Assembly: GCA_947632485.1 (NCBI GenBank)
Contig: CANRPJ010000030.1
Span: 1-35,003 of the forward strand
Origin: an uncultured Muribaculaceae bacterium
Lineage (GTDB): Bacteria > Bacteroidota > Bacteroidia > Bacteroidales > Muribaculaceae
Reading direction: 5' to 3'
Length of the DNA: 35,003 nt
In this document: positions 25,152 to 34,694 of the stretch, in pieces
Layout of the letters: every line of letters starts with the position of its first letter
How positions within the stretch are numbered: position 1 is the first letter of the stretch
Notes under the pieces: model-generated
What the model was told of the DNA's origin: nothing
The model's input: the letters and a program-made list of their open reading frames with translations, nothing else
Database searches by the model: none
Program-made: the position numbers and the translations under genes

Positions 25152-28100
25152 TCATTTCACAAGAACCTTTTTCGACTTGCCTTCTACAGCAACTATGTAG
25201 ATGCCCTTGTAAAGATCGATCTGCTCGGCATCGGAGGCGGGTACAGTGGATTTCACTACTCGCCCATCGATTGAGTAAATGCTGACCTTCTTACCTCTGG
25301 CATTTTCCAGAATCAGTCCGTCGGTCGAAGTGCGGACGGTGAACCCATCGGATTCTTCGGTCTCAACAGTCTCGATATTCTCGATTCCTGTAGAGATATT
25401 GCCGATTTTCGACGAGAGATGATAGTTTTGCGAAGAGACGTCGGAAGCCACGATTCCGGATATCGTTATATCCCTTGCCTCAACAGCCTTTCCGGCAACC
25501 AAGAGCTCGAGCAGCGGCTCATCGCCCCCGGCGAATTCGGAACACCCGATATCGAAGAGCGCTATGCGCACCGTGCGCGAATCGATTCTGCGCATGATCA
25601 ACTTATGATCTCCGGCTCCCGTTGCGGCCTTCACATCTTCGAGAGCCATACCTTCAGGCACGGTGATATCTGCCTGGAGCGCCACAAACGGCAACTCCTC
25701 CTCAATCGCTACGGGCACAGACCAGACTCCTGACTCCTCTACAGGATTACCGATTACCAGAGCTCCATTGCCTGAGCCTGCTGCTGCGAAGGCAGCTGCC
25801 GGCGCTGCAGCCTGGACAGGCTCCGCAAGCGCTAATTTCACAGCGGCCGAGGCATCTGATACGGAAATAATATCGTCACTGTTTACATCAGCACCGGGCA
25901 GATAGTAGTATTCCCAGTTACCGCCCATCCAGGTGTTCCAGTTGGTGAGGTTAGCTCGGTTCTTCACCACATATTGGGCGATGTTGACGGCATCAGAGAT
26001 GTCGAAGCCTCCGTTCCAGTTGGCATCGCCCTGCCGAGGAAAGATCTTAATATCATATTCGTGATAGTAGTTGTTTTCAGTCTCTACGCGCACTGTAGCG
26101 GGTCCTACACCCTTGATGGAGATGTTGCCGATCGTGTCGGCCGGTACAGCGACTCTCTTTTCTTTCGAGCTCCAGCCTTCATGAGAATGTTTCACCGGGG
26201 CTACAGTAGAGAAACTTGCTTTTGCTTCGGGATAATATCGGGCAAGCTGCCTTGTTGCCTTCGGTGTAATATAGCTTTCTATTATATTCTTCCCCTCTTG
26301 GTTCCTCATATTTTCTAATTTCATAGTGATAGCAGCGGTGACTCTGTCACCGGGCTGGGTCTCTACGGGGTTTTCTACTTTAACCGGATCTCCTGCTAAA
26401 CCAAAGTCTGAGGGATCAAACGCTATGTTGGCGTCAGATTCAGTTTTAACTGCCACATATAAATTATTCTCCCAGGATTTCTGATACTTCGCATAATCTT
26501 TAGTCTGGACATATACGCGGCAATCGGGGTTGTCAAATCTCTGCTTCCCAATCAGAGCCGGATTAGCTGAGTAAAGATAGATATCCGTAAGCTCAGAGCA
26601 GGCATCAAACACCCCGACACCGATTTTTATGACCGATACGGGAACAGTAACTTCCTTAAGCATCGCGCAGTCGTAGAAGACCGAGTCGCCGATCTCGGTT
26701 ACCGAGTTGCCGATATTCATACTGGTGATGCGGTCGCAGTTGGCAAAAGTCTTATTCTCTAATTTTTTCAGCGCCGCCGGGAGCGTGACGTTGTCGAGTT
26801 TGGAGCAATTCTCGAATGCCGACTCTCTGATGAAGCTGACAGACTCCGAGATATCCAGACTGATAAGGTCATTGCAATTCTTGAAAGCACGCACTCCGAT
26901 TGAAGTGAGGTGCATCTCTCCGGCAACCTGGAATTCATGCAGGTGGTAGCAGTTTTCGAAGGCCGACTTTCCTATCGCGGTGAGTTTTTCGTGCAACTTA
27001 ACCTCAGCTAAGCCGGCGCAATCGATAAACAGAGAATCAGTAATCTGAGTGAGTGCCGAAGGAATAGTCAGTCGCGAGATGGCCCAGCAGCCCTGGAATG
27101 CACCCACTCCTATACGGTAAACCGGATCCGGAATATTGACCTCTTCAAGGCCCTGGCATCCTTTGAAAGCGTGGGAGCCTATTGAGAGCAGAGTATTCGG
27201 GAGTTCTATCTTCTCCAGAATTGTATTACCTTTGAATGCTTCACGCCCTATCTGCACCACGGTATATGTCGTGCCATTGCTCTCGACAGTCGCGGGCACT
27301 GTAATTTCTTTCAGCCCAGCTCCGCCCTCGGTAGTGCCTACAACCTCGCAATAGGTATCGCTCAGTTTTCCGAATATAAGACCGAGGCCTCCGGAAGCTA
27401 CTGGATCAGTTTTGGTGGTATGAGTCACACTACCGTCTTTACATACGATTTTGTAAAAACGGTTCCATGGCGCGGTCATCTGAGCTTCAATAAGAGAGGC
27501 CTTCGGGGCATAGAGGGTAGCCTCTCTTCCGGAATGACCCTCTTCGTCTTTTGAATCGGCCTTCATAAAGATTACATCGGGGAAAAGATTTTCTACGAAT
27601 TCCCGCATGCTTTCAGCATCGTAAGTCACTTTTGAGATGCCGTAGCAGGCGTCGAAGGCGGTCGGGTCGATGGAAGTGACAGTGGCGGGAATATGAATCG
27701 ATTCAAGAGCGGAGCAATCCTTAAAGGAGAAGCCTCCGATCGAGGTCAAATCCCCACCAAGGTCGATTTCCTTAAGCTTATTGCAACCGCTGAATGCGCT
27801 CTCGTCAACTACCTTTGTTCCCTTAAGAACTACAGACCCGGTAAGCGAGCTGCAGTTCATGAACGCTTCTTTGCCTATAGCGCCGACTGATTTACTGAAG
27901 GTAACTTTGGTAAGCTCTTGCATATCTGCGAAAGCACCATCCCCTATAGATTCAACATCGCCGGTAAATTCCACAACTGTGATCTGGCTGCCTTGGAATG
28001 CACTTCTCTCAATTGAGCCTATTGAACCACCGAAGGAGAGCCCGCTGATATCTAAGTCTGCAAAGGCGCGCTCGCCTATCGAACCGACGCTGCCGTTGAA

Positions 28101-31100
28101 GGTGATTTTTCCGGAAATACCGGTACGGACAAAGGCTTCCTTGCCGATTGAGCCTATCGTCTTGCCAAAAGTAACTTTTTTCAGAGTTGACAAGCCATCA
28201 AAGGCGCACTTGCCTATTGAAGTCAGTCTATCCGGAAGAACAATTTCCTCCGGGAACGACCCGCAACCCACGAATGCACTGTCGCCAATCTCAATCAGCG
28301 ACTCGGGGAAATTGATTATCTTAAGGTTAGTGCAGCCCCTGAACGCATTGGCTCCAATCTTAGTAACTGATTTCGGAATGACTATCTCTGTCAGACCGCT
28401 GCAGCCCCTAAACGCATCCTCACCGATCTCAGTCAGCGTTTCAGGCAGAGTAATGCTCATCAATGCCGAGCAATCTTTAAGCGCTTCCTTGCCAATGCGC
28501 GTGATTCTCGATCTGCTAAAATCTATCGATTTAAGGTTATTACACCCCATGAAAAGTGAGTCGCTCAGCTCGGTAACATCTCGGGGAATGTTGATTGAAG
28601 CGAATCCGACGCACTCCATAAATGCCGCGGGCCCTATCTGATCGATAGATTGAGGCAGAGTCACATCAAAGGAGAAGGGGTTATTGTCATTTGTTATTTT
28701 GTAATCATTGGTAACCGTATAACTATCCAAAAGATCGAATGCCCTTGCAAATGAGTATGCACCGATTTTTTTCACTCCATCTTCTATTTTTAGAGTGCGT
28801 TTTTCTGACCTTCTTGTTCCCCAGGTGCCATTACTCCATGAATGAGGTAGCTCAGCAAACGCATAGTCCGGCACTTCGGTCATTGTTGCGGGGACTACAA
28901 GCTGCTGATCAGCAAAATATGTGCCTTTAAATGCTCCAATGCCCATTGAATTCACTTTCTTCCCTATCTTTGCCCCATAGGTGCGAATGAACGAACCCGC
29001 ATCAACTCCGAAGAATCCGGGGTAATCCCCACGTGAAAAAAGGTCCATCATTTCGCTCGAATTACAAAATCCGACTGTGGAGAAAGCATAATCTCCTATC
29101 GTGGTCAAATTGTCAAAAAGGTTTCCAAAAGTTAGAATATTACCGACTTTTTCAGATTTTCCTTTGATATCTCCCTCACAGCCCGCCAGCTCAAATGCAT
29201 GGGCGCCTACTGTTCTGACTCCTTCTCCACCAATAATATTATAGAACGGACATTTATAAAAAGCATAATCGCCGATAGTGGTCACAGTAGAGGGAATTTT
29301 GATGTTAGATATCAAATGCCCATTAGAGTCCAGCGCATGGTCGGCAATAGTAATGACACCTTCCGGAATTGATAAATCACCAGAAAATTGGTAACCGAAA
29401 AGAACCATAATGAGCGTGTTTCCTTCTTTATTCAAAAGTAAGCTATAGAGTAATCTATTTTCATCATCATACTTGCCGTAAACAGAATAATATTTATTAT
29501 CCTGGTCAACATCGAAATCATTGAACTTTACTTTATCACCAAAACGGCTTAGATCTATATAGCCAGTAGCATTCATGCCAATGTATAAAGTCTTAGGGTC
29601 GTCGTCTTCTACGAAAACACCTTCATACGAGGTTTCATCGAACTCATAATCGCCGTAAGTGATTGGATTCATTTTCCAGCAATCTTTGAACGCATACGAT
29701 CCGATGGATTTCAACGTTTCGGGTAAAGGTCCGAAAGAGGCCTGAACGCAACCATCGAACGCATGATCACCGATTGTTACAATTTTCTGAGGGATTGTTC
29801 CAATGACCTGAGGGTACCATGCGTATTCATCGTACCAATCGAAAGCAGCGGCCTCACATCCGGCAAAAGCATAGTCGCCGATAGTTTGGATGTTCTCAGG
29901 TAGAGAATTGCATTCCAATCGCTTGCAACCGTCAAAAGCGTGAGCGCCCACAGCGATCAAGCCTTCGTTGAGCGTGACCGAAGTGAGATCAGCACAACCG
30001 GCAAATGCGTATGGGCCAATCTCTTTCACATAGCCGGGAAGAGTGACACTATTTATTGTCTTAGGTGCTAAGAACACGATCTTCTTATCCTTGCTCATGA
30101 GCAGACCGTTCTGGTCGACAGTAAAGACCGTATTGCCCTCTTCAACTACGATTTCTTTGATATAGGGGCAGTCCAAATAATCATCAGCTTTGATTTCAGT
30201 GCATGATGCGGAAATGGTCAGCGTTTCAAGTCCCGCGCCCTTGAACAAATTCGTTGGGGGAATATCTTTGGGAAGTGAAATGCTTTTCAGCGACTTGCAG
30301 TTTTCGAACGCACGCTCGCCGATAAACTCAACCTTCTTACCGAAAGTCACCTTTTCAAGCCATTTGCTGCGGGCGAAAGCACCCTCGCCTATATGAGTCA
30401 CACCATTGCCTATATCAATTGACCTAAGACCTGTCATCAAGTGTTCCCTGCGGGTGCTACCGGAATAATATGCAGTTGTATCGAGCCTGGAAAATTCGTC
30501 CATTTCATTAACAATCCCTAAATTATACAATACAGGCCAATATGTATAGCGGGAATCAGAAAATGCGTAAGCCCCTATTTTTTCTACATTATCGGGTATC
30601 GTGACCTGTTTTAGCGACAGACACTCGGCAAAAGCATAGTCGCCGATTTCGGTCACTCCCGTGCCGAAGTTAATGTTTTGCAATCCGCCAGTTGGAAGCA
30701 TATTATTAGGTTCAGAAGGGGCATTGAGCCCAAGATGTGCATAGCCACACCCACGGAAGGCGTAATCTCCGATTTTTGTTATCCAGTTGGGAATTTCAAT
30801 CGATTCTAATGCCTTGCAGTTCTCGAAGGCGTGAGCCGGGATTTCAGTCAAGCCTATTCCAATGCTGATCTTCTTGACTCCATCGCAGATAGTCCTATAT
30901 CCGTCTGTATCATGGTCGCAAAACTCATCGAGATATCTGTAGCAACCGGCGAAAGCATACTCGCCCAAAGATTTCACATTGTCAGGAATAACGATTTCAT
31001 TCAATCGGCGGCAATTCTCGAATGCATGGGCGCCGATCGTATGGACTCCTTTACCTATTGTAAGCTTTATCGGGTTAACTTGCTTTTGGACTCCTCCTGA

Positions 31101-31334
31101 TTCACCTTTATCTTCGGCATATACATCATCTGTAAACCACACACTCTCCGTATTATATAAAATATCACTGTATATTGCCCGTACTTCGTCTTGATTCCAC
31201 TCGTTTTTCTCTCCAATTTTAGAAGAAACTATACGGTGAGTGTATGGTCTGTTGATATGAGCCAGGCTACAGTTGGCAAAGGCGTAGTCACCGATAATCT
31301 CGACATTATCAGGAATTGTGATGTCGCCTAACAA
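25152..31334 (-). CDS. Giant BspA-type LRR surface protein, main part (frameshifted gene)
   Basis: This is the larger part of a split gene. In frame it holds about 46 LRR_5 (BspA/TpLRR) repeats with the IGDYAFxxC pattern, with one non-LRR insert near 27360-27660. It then has a dockerin-like module at 25830-26040 with two calcium loops (GDANWNGGFDISD and ADVNSDDIISVSD), an Ala-rich linker, a cohesin-like domain (PFVALQADITVPEGMALEDV) and a T9SS sorting tail (VSIYSIDGRVVKS, GIYIVAVEGKSKKVLVK). The frame has no proper start of its own. Its first in-frame start-like codon is a TTG inside a repeat, and the signal peptide is in the other part (31328-32206). Joined through a one-base insertion at 31364-31369, the product would be 2351 residues. 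BspA-like proteins bind host or bacterial surfaces. The exact ligand is unknown. Confidence 0.85.
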   Translation of the reverse strand: MLGDITIPDNVEIIGDYAFANCSLAHINRPYTHRIVSSKIGEKNEWNQDEVRAIYSDILYNTESVWFTDDVYAEDKGESGGVQKQVNPIKLTIGKGVHTIGAHAFENCRRLNEIVIPDNVKSLGEYAFAGCYRYLDEFCDHDTDGYRTICDGVKKISIGIGLTEIPAHAFENCKALESIEIPNWITKIGDYAFRGCGYAHLGLNAPSEPNNMLPTGGLQNINFGTGVTEIGDYAFAECLSLKQVTIPDNVEKIGAYAFSDSRYTYWPVLYNLGIVNEMDEFSRLDTTAYYSGSTRREHLMTGLRSIDIGNGVTHIGEGAFARSKWLEKVTFGKKVEFIGERAFENCKSLKSISLPKDIPPTNLFKGAGLETLTISASCTEIKADDYLDCPYIKEIVVEEGNTVFTVDQNGLLMSKDKKIVFLAPKTINSVTLPGYVKEIGPYAFAGCADLTSVTLNEGLIAVGAHAFDGCKRLECNSLPENIQTIGDYAFAGCEAAAFDWYDEYAWYPQVIGTIPQKIVTIGDHAFDGCVQASFGPLPETLKSIGSYAFKDCWKMNPITYGDYEFDETSYEGVFVEDDDPKTLYIGMNATGYIDLSRFGDKVKFNDFDVDQDNKYYSVYGKYDDENRLLYSLLLNKEGNTLIMVLFGYQFSGDLSIPEGVITIADHALDSNGHLISNIKIPSTVTTIGDYAFYKCPFYNIIGGEGVRTVGAHAFELAGCEGDIKGKSEKVGNILTFGNLFDNLTTIGDYAFSTVGFCNSSEMMDLFSRGDYPGFFGVDAGSFIRTYGAKIGKKVNSMGIGAFKGTYFADQQLVVPATMTEVPDYAFAELPHSWSNGTWGTRRSEKRTLKIEDGVKKIGAYSFARAFDLLDSYTVTNDYKITNDNNPFSFDVTLPQSIDQIGPAAFMECVGFASINIPRDVTELSDSLFMGCNNLKSIDFSRSRITRIGKEALKDCSALMSITLPETLTEIGEDAFRGCSGLTEIVIPKSVTKIGANAFRGCTNLKIINFPESLIEIGDSAFVGCGSFPEEIVLPDRLTSIGKCAFDGLSTLKKVTFGKTIGSIGKEAFVRTGISGKITFNGSVGSIGERAFADLDISGLSFGGSIGSIERSAFQGSQITVVEFTGDVESIGDGAFADMQELTKVTFSKSVGAIGKEAFMNCSSLTGSVVLKGTKVVDESAFSGCNKLKEIDLGGDLTSIGGFSFKDCSALESIHIPATVTSIDPTAFDACYGISKVTYDAESMREFVENLFPDVIFMKADSKDEEGHSGREATLYAPKASLIEAQMTAPWNRFYKIVCKDGSVTHTTKTDPVASGGLGLIFGKLSDTYCEVVGTTEGGAGLKEITVPATVESNGTTYTVVQIGREAFKGNTILEKIELPNTLLSIGSHAFKGCQGLEEVNIPDPVYRIGVGAFQGCWAISRLTIPSALTQITDSLFIDCAGLAEVKLHEKLTAIGKSAFENCYHLHEFQVAGEMHLTSIGVRAFKNCNDLISLDISESVSFIRESAFENCSKLDNVTLPAALKKLENKTFANCDRITSMNIGNSVTEIGDSVFYDCAMLKEVTVPVSVIKIGVGVFDACSELTDIYLYSANPALIGKQRFDNPDCRVYVQTKDYAKYQKSWENNLYVAVKTESDANIAFDPSDFGLAGDPVKVENPVETQPGDRVTAAITMKLENMRNQEGKNIIESYITPKATRQLARYYPEAKASFSTVAPVKHSHEGWSSKEKRVAVPADTIGNISIKGVGPATVRVETENNYYHEYDIKIFPRQGDANWNGGFDISDAVNIAQYVVKNRANLTNWNTWMGGNWEYYYLPGADVNSDDIISVSDASAAVKLALAEPVQAAAPAAAFAAAGSGNGALVIGNPVEESGVWSVPVAIEEELPFVALQADITVPEGMALEDVKAATGAGDHKLIMRRIDSRTVRIALFDIGCSEFAGGDEPLLELLVAGKAVEARDITISGIVASDVSSQNYHLSSKIGNISTGIENIETVETEESDGFTVRTSTDGLILENARGKKVSIYSIDGRVVKSTVPASDAEQIDLYKGIYIVAVEGKSKKVLVK

Positions 31335-32206
31335 TCGGCAGCTATAGAATGCATAATCACCGATTTTTTCACGCCTTTGCCAATGGTGAGGTGTTCCAGA
31401 CCTTTCCCCACCATTTTACGCATAAAGTTTGAGTAAACTTTGTTACCCTGGTTAAATTTATCTGTATCAAACATAAAGTCAAGTACACTTTGGTCGGCGC
31501 AATATGCGAAAGCGTATGAGCCGATGGCGGGCATGTTGTCGGGGATTTCTATTTTTTGCAAATTCTCACAATATGCGAATGCATACTCGCTGATGCAGCC
31601 CTCCTTGTCTTGAAATTCAGGGGCATTCTCGCCGAAAGTGACACTCTTCATTTTACTTCCTTCAAAGCAATGCGGACCGATGAATATGGCCGGATTGGCT
31701 ATATGTACAGATTCGAGCAAATCGCAATTGCTGAAAGCATACCGCTCAAGGCGAGTGACTTTCGCCGGTAATTTAAGACTTTTGATCGGGGATTTCTCGA
31801 AGGCGTAGTCCTCGATTGTTTCCACATTTTCGCTTATATTTATTTCATCAGCGCTGTTGTTGGCAAACGCATATTTCTTGATTACGCGTATCGTATTCGG
31901 AATCTTGATAGACTTCATGTTCTGGCAGTTCTCGAACGCGATTTCGCCGATGGAAGTCACTGTGTAAACTTTTCTGTCATTAGGGTCAGTCACCTTTTCC
32001 GGAATCTCGACATCCTTCAGATTAAGGTAGTTGGCATGGAAAACCACCTCCACGGTATTGTCGCTTAGGGGGGAATAGGTGAGCTTGGCTCCGGTACCGG
32101 CCGGATACTGGTACTGGAATTCGTATCTGTCACCTTCTAACACCTGAGCGTGAATGGAAAGGGTCACCGCAAGCAGACCAAGAAAATAAAACAATCGTGT
32201 CTTCAT
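31328..32206 (-). CDS. Giant BspA-type LRR protein, N-terminal part (ends by frameshift)
   Basis: This 292-residue frame starts with a signal peptide (MKTRLFYFLGLLAVTLSIHA) and a short beta domain, then has seven LRR_5 repeats such as SIGEIAFENC and IGSYAFAYC. After GKGVKK (residue 281) it leaves the pattern and ends eleven residues later in SVIMHSIAADC. In the other frame the sequence continues IGDYAFYSCRLLGDITIPDN, a perfect next repeat, and joins the main part. So this is the 5' end of one gene, broken by loss of one base. Either the protein is truncated here, or the full one is made by slippage. Confidence 0.88.
   Translation of the reverse strand: MKTRLFYFLGLLAVTLSIHAQVLEGDRYEFQYQYPAGTGAKLTYSPLSDNTVEVVFHANYLNLKDVEIPEKVTDPNDRKVYTVTSIGEIAFENCQNMKSIKIPNTIRVIKKYAFANNSADEINISENVETIEDYAFEKSPIKSLKLPAKVTRLERYAFSNCDLLESVHIANPAIFIGPHCFEGSKMKSVTFGENAPEFQDKEGCISEYAFAYCENLQKIEIPDNMPAIGSYAFAYCADQSVLDFMFDTDKFNQGNKVYSNFMRKMVGKGLEHLTIGKGVKKSVIMHSIAADC
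31364..31369 (-). other. A6 tract where the LRR reading frame breaks
   Basis: On the coding strand GTG AAAAAA TCGGTGAT reads V-K-K-S in the upstream frame. With seven A it would read V-K-K-I-G-D-Y-A-F, which is the conserved repeat sequence. The change is therefore a single A missing from a homopolymer. It may be a real mutation, a phase-variable tract, a transcriptional-slippage site or a sequencing error. Confidence 0.85.
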
Positions 32207-32279
32207 TATGATGTTCCGTTTGTTCTTTTGTTGTTTTTTTAGTAATAATTATGCCCAAATTTTACAAGTGTGCACAATA

Positions 32280-32318
32280 CAAAGGTACAAAGTTAAAAAT
32301 AAAAATCAGTTAATCAAC
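32280..32318 (-). promoter_or_regulatory. Promoter of the LRR gene, with two adjoining -7 boxes
   Basis: On the minus strand TAACTTTG (32288-32295) and TACCTTTG (32280-32287) lie end to end. A GTTG (32315-32318) is exactly 19 bases upstream of the first. Start sites 8 bases apart are possible. The leader to the ATG at 32206 would be about 70 bases, T-rich. It is divergent from pepT. Confidence 0.65.
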
Positions 32319-32407
32319 TAAAACAATCAGATTTTTAACAATCGCTTACAGAGAAACGCGAATACGGCCCGATTATTATATGGCTCCCGCGGAACCTGCA
32401 TGGGAAT

Positions 32408-32438
32408 TTTGATATACGGAAGCGATAGACTATCTTTG
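32408..32438 (+). promoter_or_regulatory. Promoter of pepT-miaA
   Basis: TTTG (32408-32411), 19 bases, TATCTTTG (32431-32438) matches the Bacteroidetes consensus exactly and lies 25 bases before the pepT ATG at 32464. Confidence 0.75.
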
Positions 32439-32463
32439 TGGAAAATTTTTGAGATCTAAGACT

Positions 32464-33684
32464 ATGACACTGCTCGATCGTTTCCTTTCCTACGTGGCTT
32501 TCGATACCCAAAGCGACGAGGAGACAAATCTCACCCCCTCCACTCCGGGCCAGATGGTTTTCGCCCGCTTCCTCAAAGAAGAGCTTATGAAAATGGGGCT
32601 CGAGGAGATAACACTCGACGACAACGGCTATCTGATGGCTACTCTTCCAGCTACGACCGAGGCCAAGGTGCCGACCATCGGATTCATAGCGCACATGGAC
32701 ACCTCGCCCGACATGACGGGGCGCCACGTGAAGCCGCGCATCGTAAGCTCCTATCCGGGCGGCGACATAACGCTCAATAAGGAGCTCAACATAGTATTGA
32801 GCCCGGCGCAGTTTCCGGAGCTGATGGATTATGTGGGCGAGGATCTGGTGGTGACCGACGGAACCACGCTGCTCGGCGCCGACGACAAGGCGGGAATAGC
32901 GGAGATAATAAGCGCCGTAGAATGGCTGCAGCAGCACCCGGAGATAAAGCACGGCAAGGTGCGCATAGCTTTCAATCCCGATGAGGAGATAGGACGCGGC
33001 GCGCATAAGTTTGACGTGGAGAGATTCGGCTGCGAATGGGCCTATACGATGGACGGCAGCGCGATCGGAGAGCTGGAGTTTGAAAACTTTAATGCCGCGG
33101 TGGCGAAAGTGACGATAAAGGGCCGCAACGTGCACCCCGGATCGGCAAAGCATAAGATGATCAACTCGATGCGCGTGGCCACACAGTTTATGATGATGCT
33201 GCCGCGCTGGGAAACTCCGGAGCATACCGAGGGCTACGAGGGATTCTATCACCTCGTGGGGATTCAGGGCACCGTAGAGGAAACCGTGCTCACCTACATA
33301 ATCCGCGACCACGACCGCGACCGCTTCGAGAGCCGCAAGAGGGAGATGGAGCATCTCGTGCGCAAGACCAATACGGAATTTCCCGACTGCGCCAGCGTGG
33401 AGATAAAGGATCAGTATTACAATATGCGCGAGAAAATCGAACCGGTGATGCACGTGATCGAAGTGGCCGAAAAGGCTATGCGCGAGGCGGGTGTGGAGCC
33501 GAAAGTGCAGCCCATACGCGGCGGCACCGACGGCGCGCAGCTCAGCTTCAAGGGACTCCCCTGCCCCAACATATTCGCAGGCGGAATCAACTTCCACGGC
33601 CGGTATGAGTTCGTGCCGGTGAGGGCGATGGAGAAGGCGCGCGACGTGATCGTAAATATCTGCCGGCTCGTGGCAGAAGCCTGA
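32464..33684 (+). CDS. pepT: Peptidase T (tripeptide aminopeptidase)
   Basis: PepT is a cytoplasmic M20-family zinc enzyme that removes the N-terminal residue of tripeptides. The start is set at ATG 32464 ([20 protein letters not shown]), since the frame upstream of it opens with TTG. The protein has 406 residues, the usual length. Metal and catalytic residues are in place: His77 and Asp79 (AHMDTSPD), Asp140 ([11 protein letters not shown]), Glu174 and Glu175 ([10 protein letters not shown]), Asp197 ([10 protein letters not shown]) and the late His in [11 protein letters not shown]. The stop shares one base with the miaA start, so the two are coupled. Confidence 0.96.
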   Translation: MTLLDRFLSYVAFDTQSDEETNLTPSTPGQMVFARFLKEELMKMGLEEITLDDNGYLMATLPATTEAKVPTIGFIAHMDTSPDMTGRHVKPRIVSSYPGGDITLNKELNIVLSPAQFPELMDYVGEDLVVTDGTTLLGADDKAGIAEIISAVEWLQQHPEIKHGKVRIAFNPDEEIGRGAHKFDVERFGCEWAYTMDGSAIGELEFENFNAAVAKVTIKGRNVHPGSAKHKMINSMRVATQFMMMLPRWETPEHTEGYEGFYHLVGIQGTVEETVLTYIIRDHDRDRFESRKREMEHLVRKTNTEFPDCASVEIKDQYYNMREKIEPVMHVIEVAEKAMREAGVEPKVQPIRGGTDGAQLSFKGLPCPNIFAGGINFHGRYEFVPVRAMEKARDVIVNICRLVAEA

Positions 33685-34580
33685 TGGGCGAGAAGAGACT
33701 ATATGTAGTGACAGGGCCGACTGCCTCCGGGAAGTCGGCCCTCGCTCTCGATGCGGCGCAGAGGCTCGACACCGAGATAATCGGAGCCGACAGCCGACAG
33801 ATATATCAGGGCATACCTGTAGCTACGGCACAACCGTCGGCCGAGGAGCGCGCCCGGGTGAGACACCACCTTATCGACATTCTCCCCCTGGAGGCCTACT
33901 ACAGCGCCTCCGCATTCGAGACCGACGCGTTGAGAATCAGCTCCGAGATCTTCCGGAGCCGCGACGAAGCGGTGGTGTGCGGAGGGAGCGTAATGTATGT
34001 CGACGCCCTTTGCAACGGCATCGACGAGCTGCCGACGATACCTGAGCCGATAAGAAGCCGCGCGCAAGAGGAGCTCCGGGAGCGCGGGCCGGAATATATG
34101 CTCGCGGAGCTGGTGCGGCTCGACCCGGAGTATTACGCTACGGTAGACCGCAGGAACCTCAAGCGCGTAGTCCACGCCGTAGAGATCTGCCGGGCCTCCG
34201 GGCTGCCCTACTCGCAGCTGCGTACGGGTCGGCGGCAGCAGCGCCCATTCAGAATAATCAAAGTGGCCCTCACGATGCCCCGCGAAGAGCTGTTCAGGCG
34301 CATCAACGAGCGCGTGGACCGCATGGTGGCGGCGGGACTCGAGGAGGAAGCGGCCCGCCACTTTGAGAAGCGAGAGCTCAACTCGCTCAACACGGTAGGC
34401 CTGAAGGAAATGTTTGCCGCCATGGAAGGAAAGATGACGCTCAAAGAGGCGATAGAGCGTATAAAGAAGAACACGCGCGTATACGCGAAGAAGCAGCTCA
34501 CCTGGCTGCGCCGCGATCCCGGCGTGATCTGGCTCGAGCCCCCTTTCACCACCGACCGTCTGCTCGATTTGGGTAAGTAG
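33684..34580 (+). CDS. miaA: tRNA dimethylallyltransferase
   Basis: MiaA adds a dimethylallyl group to A37 of tRNAs that read codons starting with U. The 298-residue product has the P-loop GPTASGKS (residues 11-18), the tRNA- and prenyl-binding ADSRQIYQG (residues 35-43), GGSVMYVDAL in place of the usual GGTGLY, NLKRVVHAVEI and the late NTVGLKEM. The length is slightly short of 310 but normal. It is in an operon with pepT. Bacteroidetes often carry two miaA genes. The variant GGSVMY site is worth noting. Confidence 0.95.
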   Translation: MGEKRLYVVTGPTASGKSALALDAAQRLDTEIIGADSRQIYQGIPVATAQPSAEERARVRHHLIDILPLEAYYSASAFETDALRISSEIFRSRDEAVVCGGSVMYVDALCNGIDELPTIPEPIRSRAQEELRERGPEYMLAELVRLDPEYYATVDRRNLKRVVHAVEICRASGLPYSQLRTGRRQQRPFRIIKVALTMPREELFRRINERVDRMVAAGLEEEAARHFEKRELNSLNTVGLKEMFAAMEGKMTLKEAIERIKKNTRVYAKKQLTWLRRDPGVIWLEPPFTTDRLLDLGK

Positions 34581-34620
34581 AGTCTTCGGGGCAGCGCGCA
34601 AGTTTTTCGTAAAAAAATAG

Positions 34621-34683
34621 TCGGCGAAGAAGAAAAAATTGTCTGCGCAGAAGAAAAAAATGTCTGCGTAGAAGAAAGGCAAG
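34621..34683. repeat. Three tandem 21-bp repeats
   Basis: There are three adjacent 21-base units (34621-34641, 34642-34662, 34663-34683) of the type TCTGCGCAGAAGAAAAAAAT. Each starts TCxGCG and has AGAAGAAA in the middle. They lie between miaA and the tRNA promoter. The last copy is less conserved. They are non-coding and A-rich on one strand. They may be a bent-DNA upstream element of the tRNA promoter, or chance duplication. Confidence 0.7.
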
Positions 34684-34694
34684 AAAAAAATCAC

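Noticed and set aside
32335..33597. A 420-codon minus-strand open frame opposite pepT
   Set aside because: The plus strand encodes peptidase T with all metal ligands. The reverse frame is low in signatures and covers the pepT promoter.
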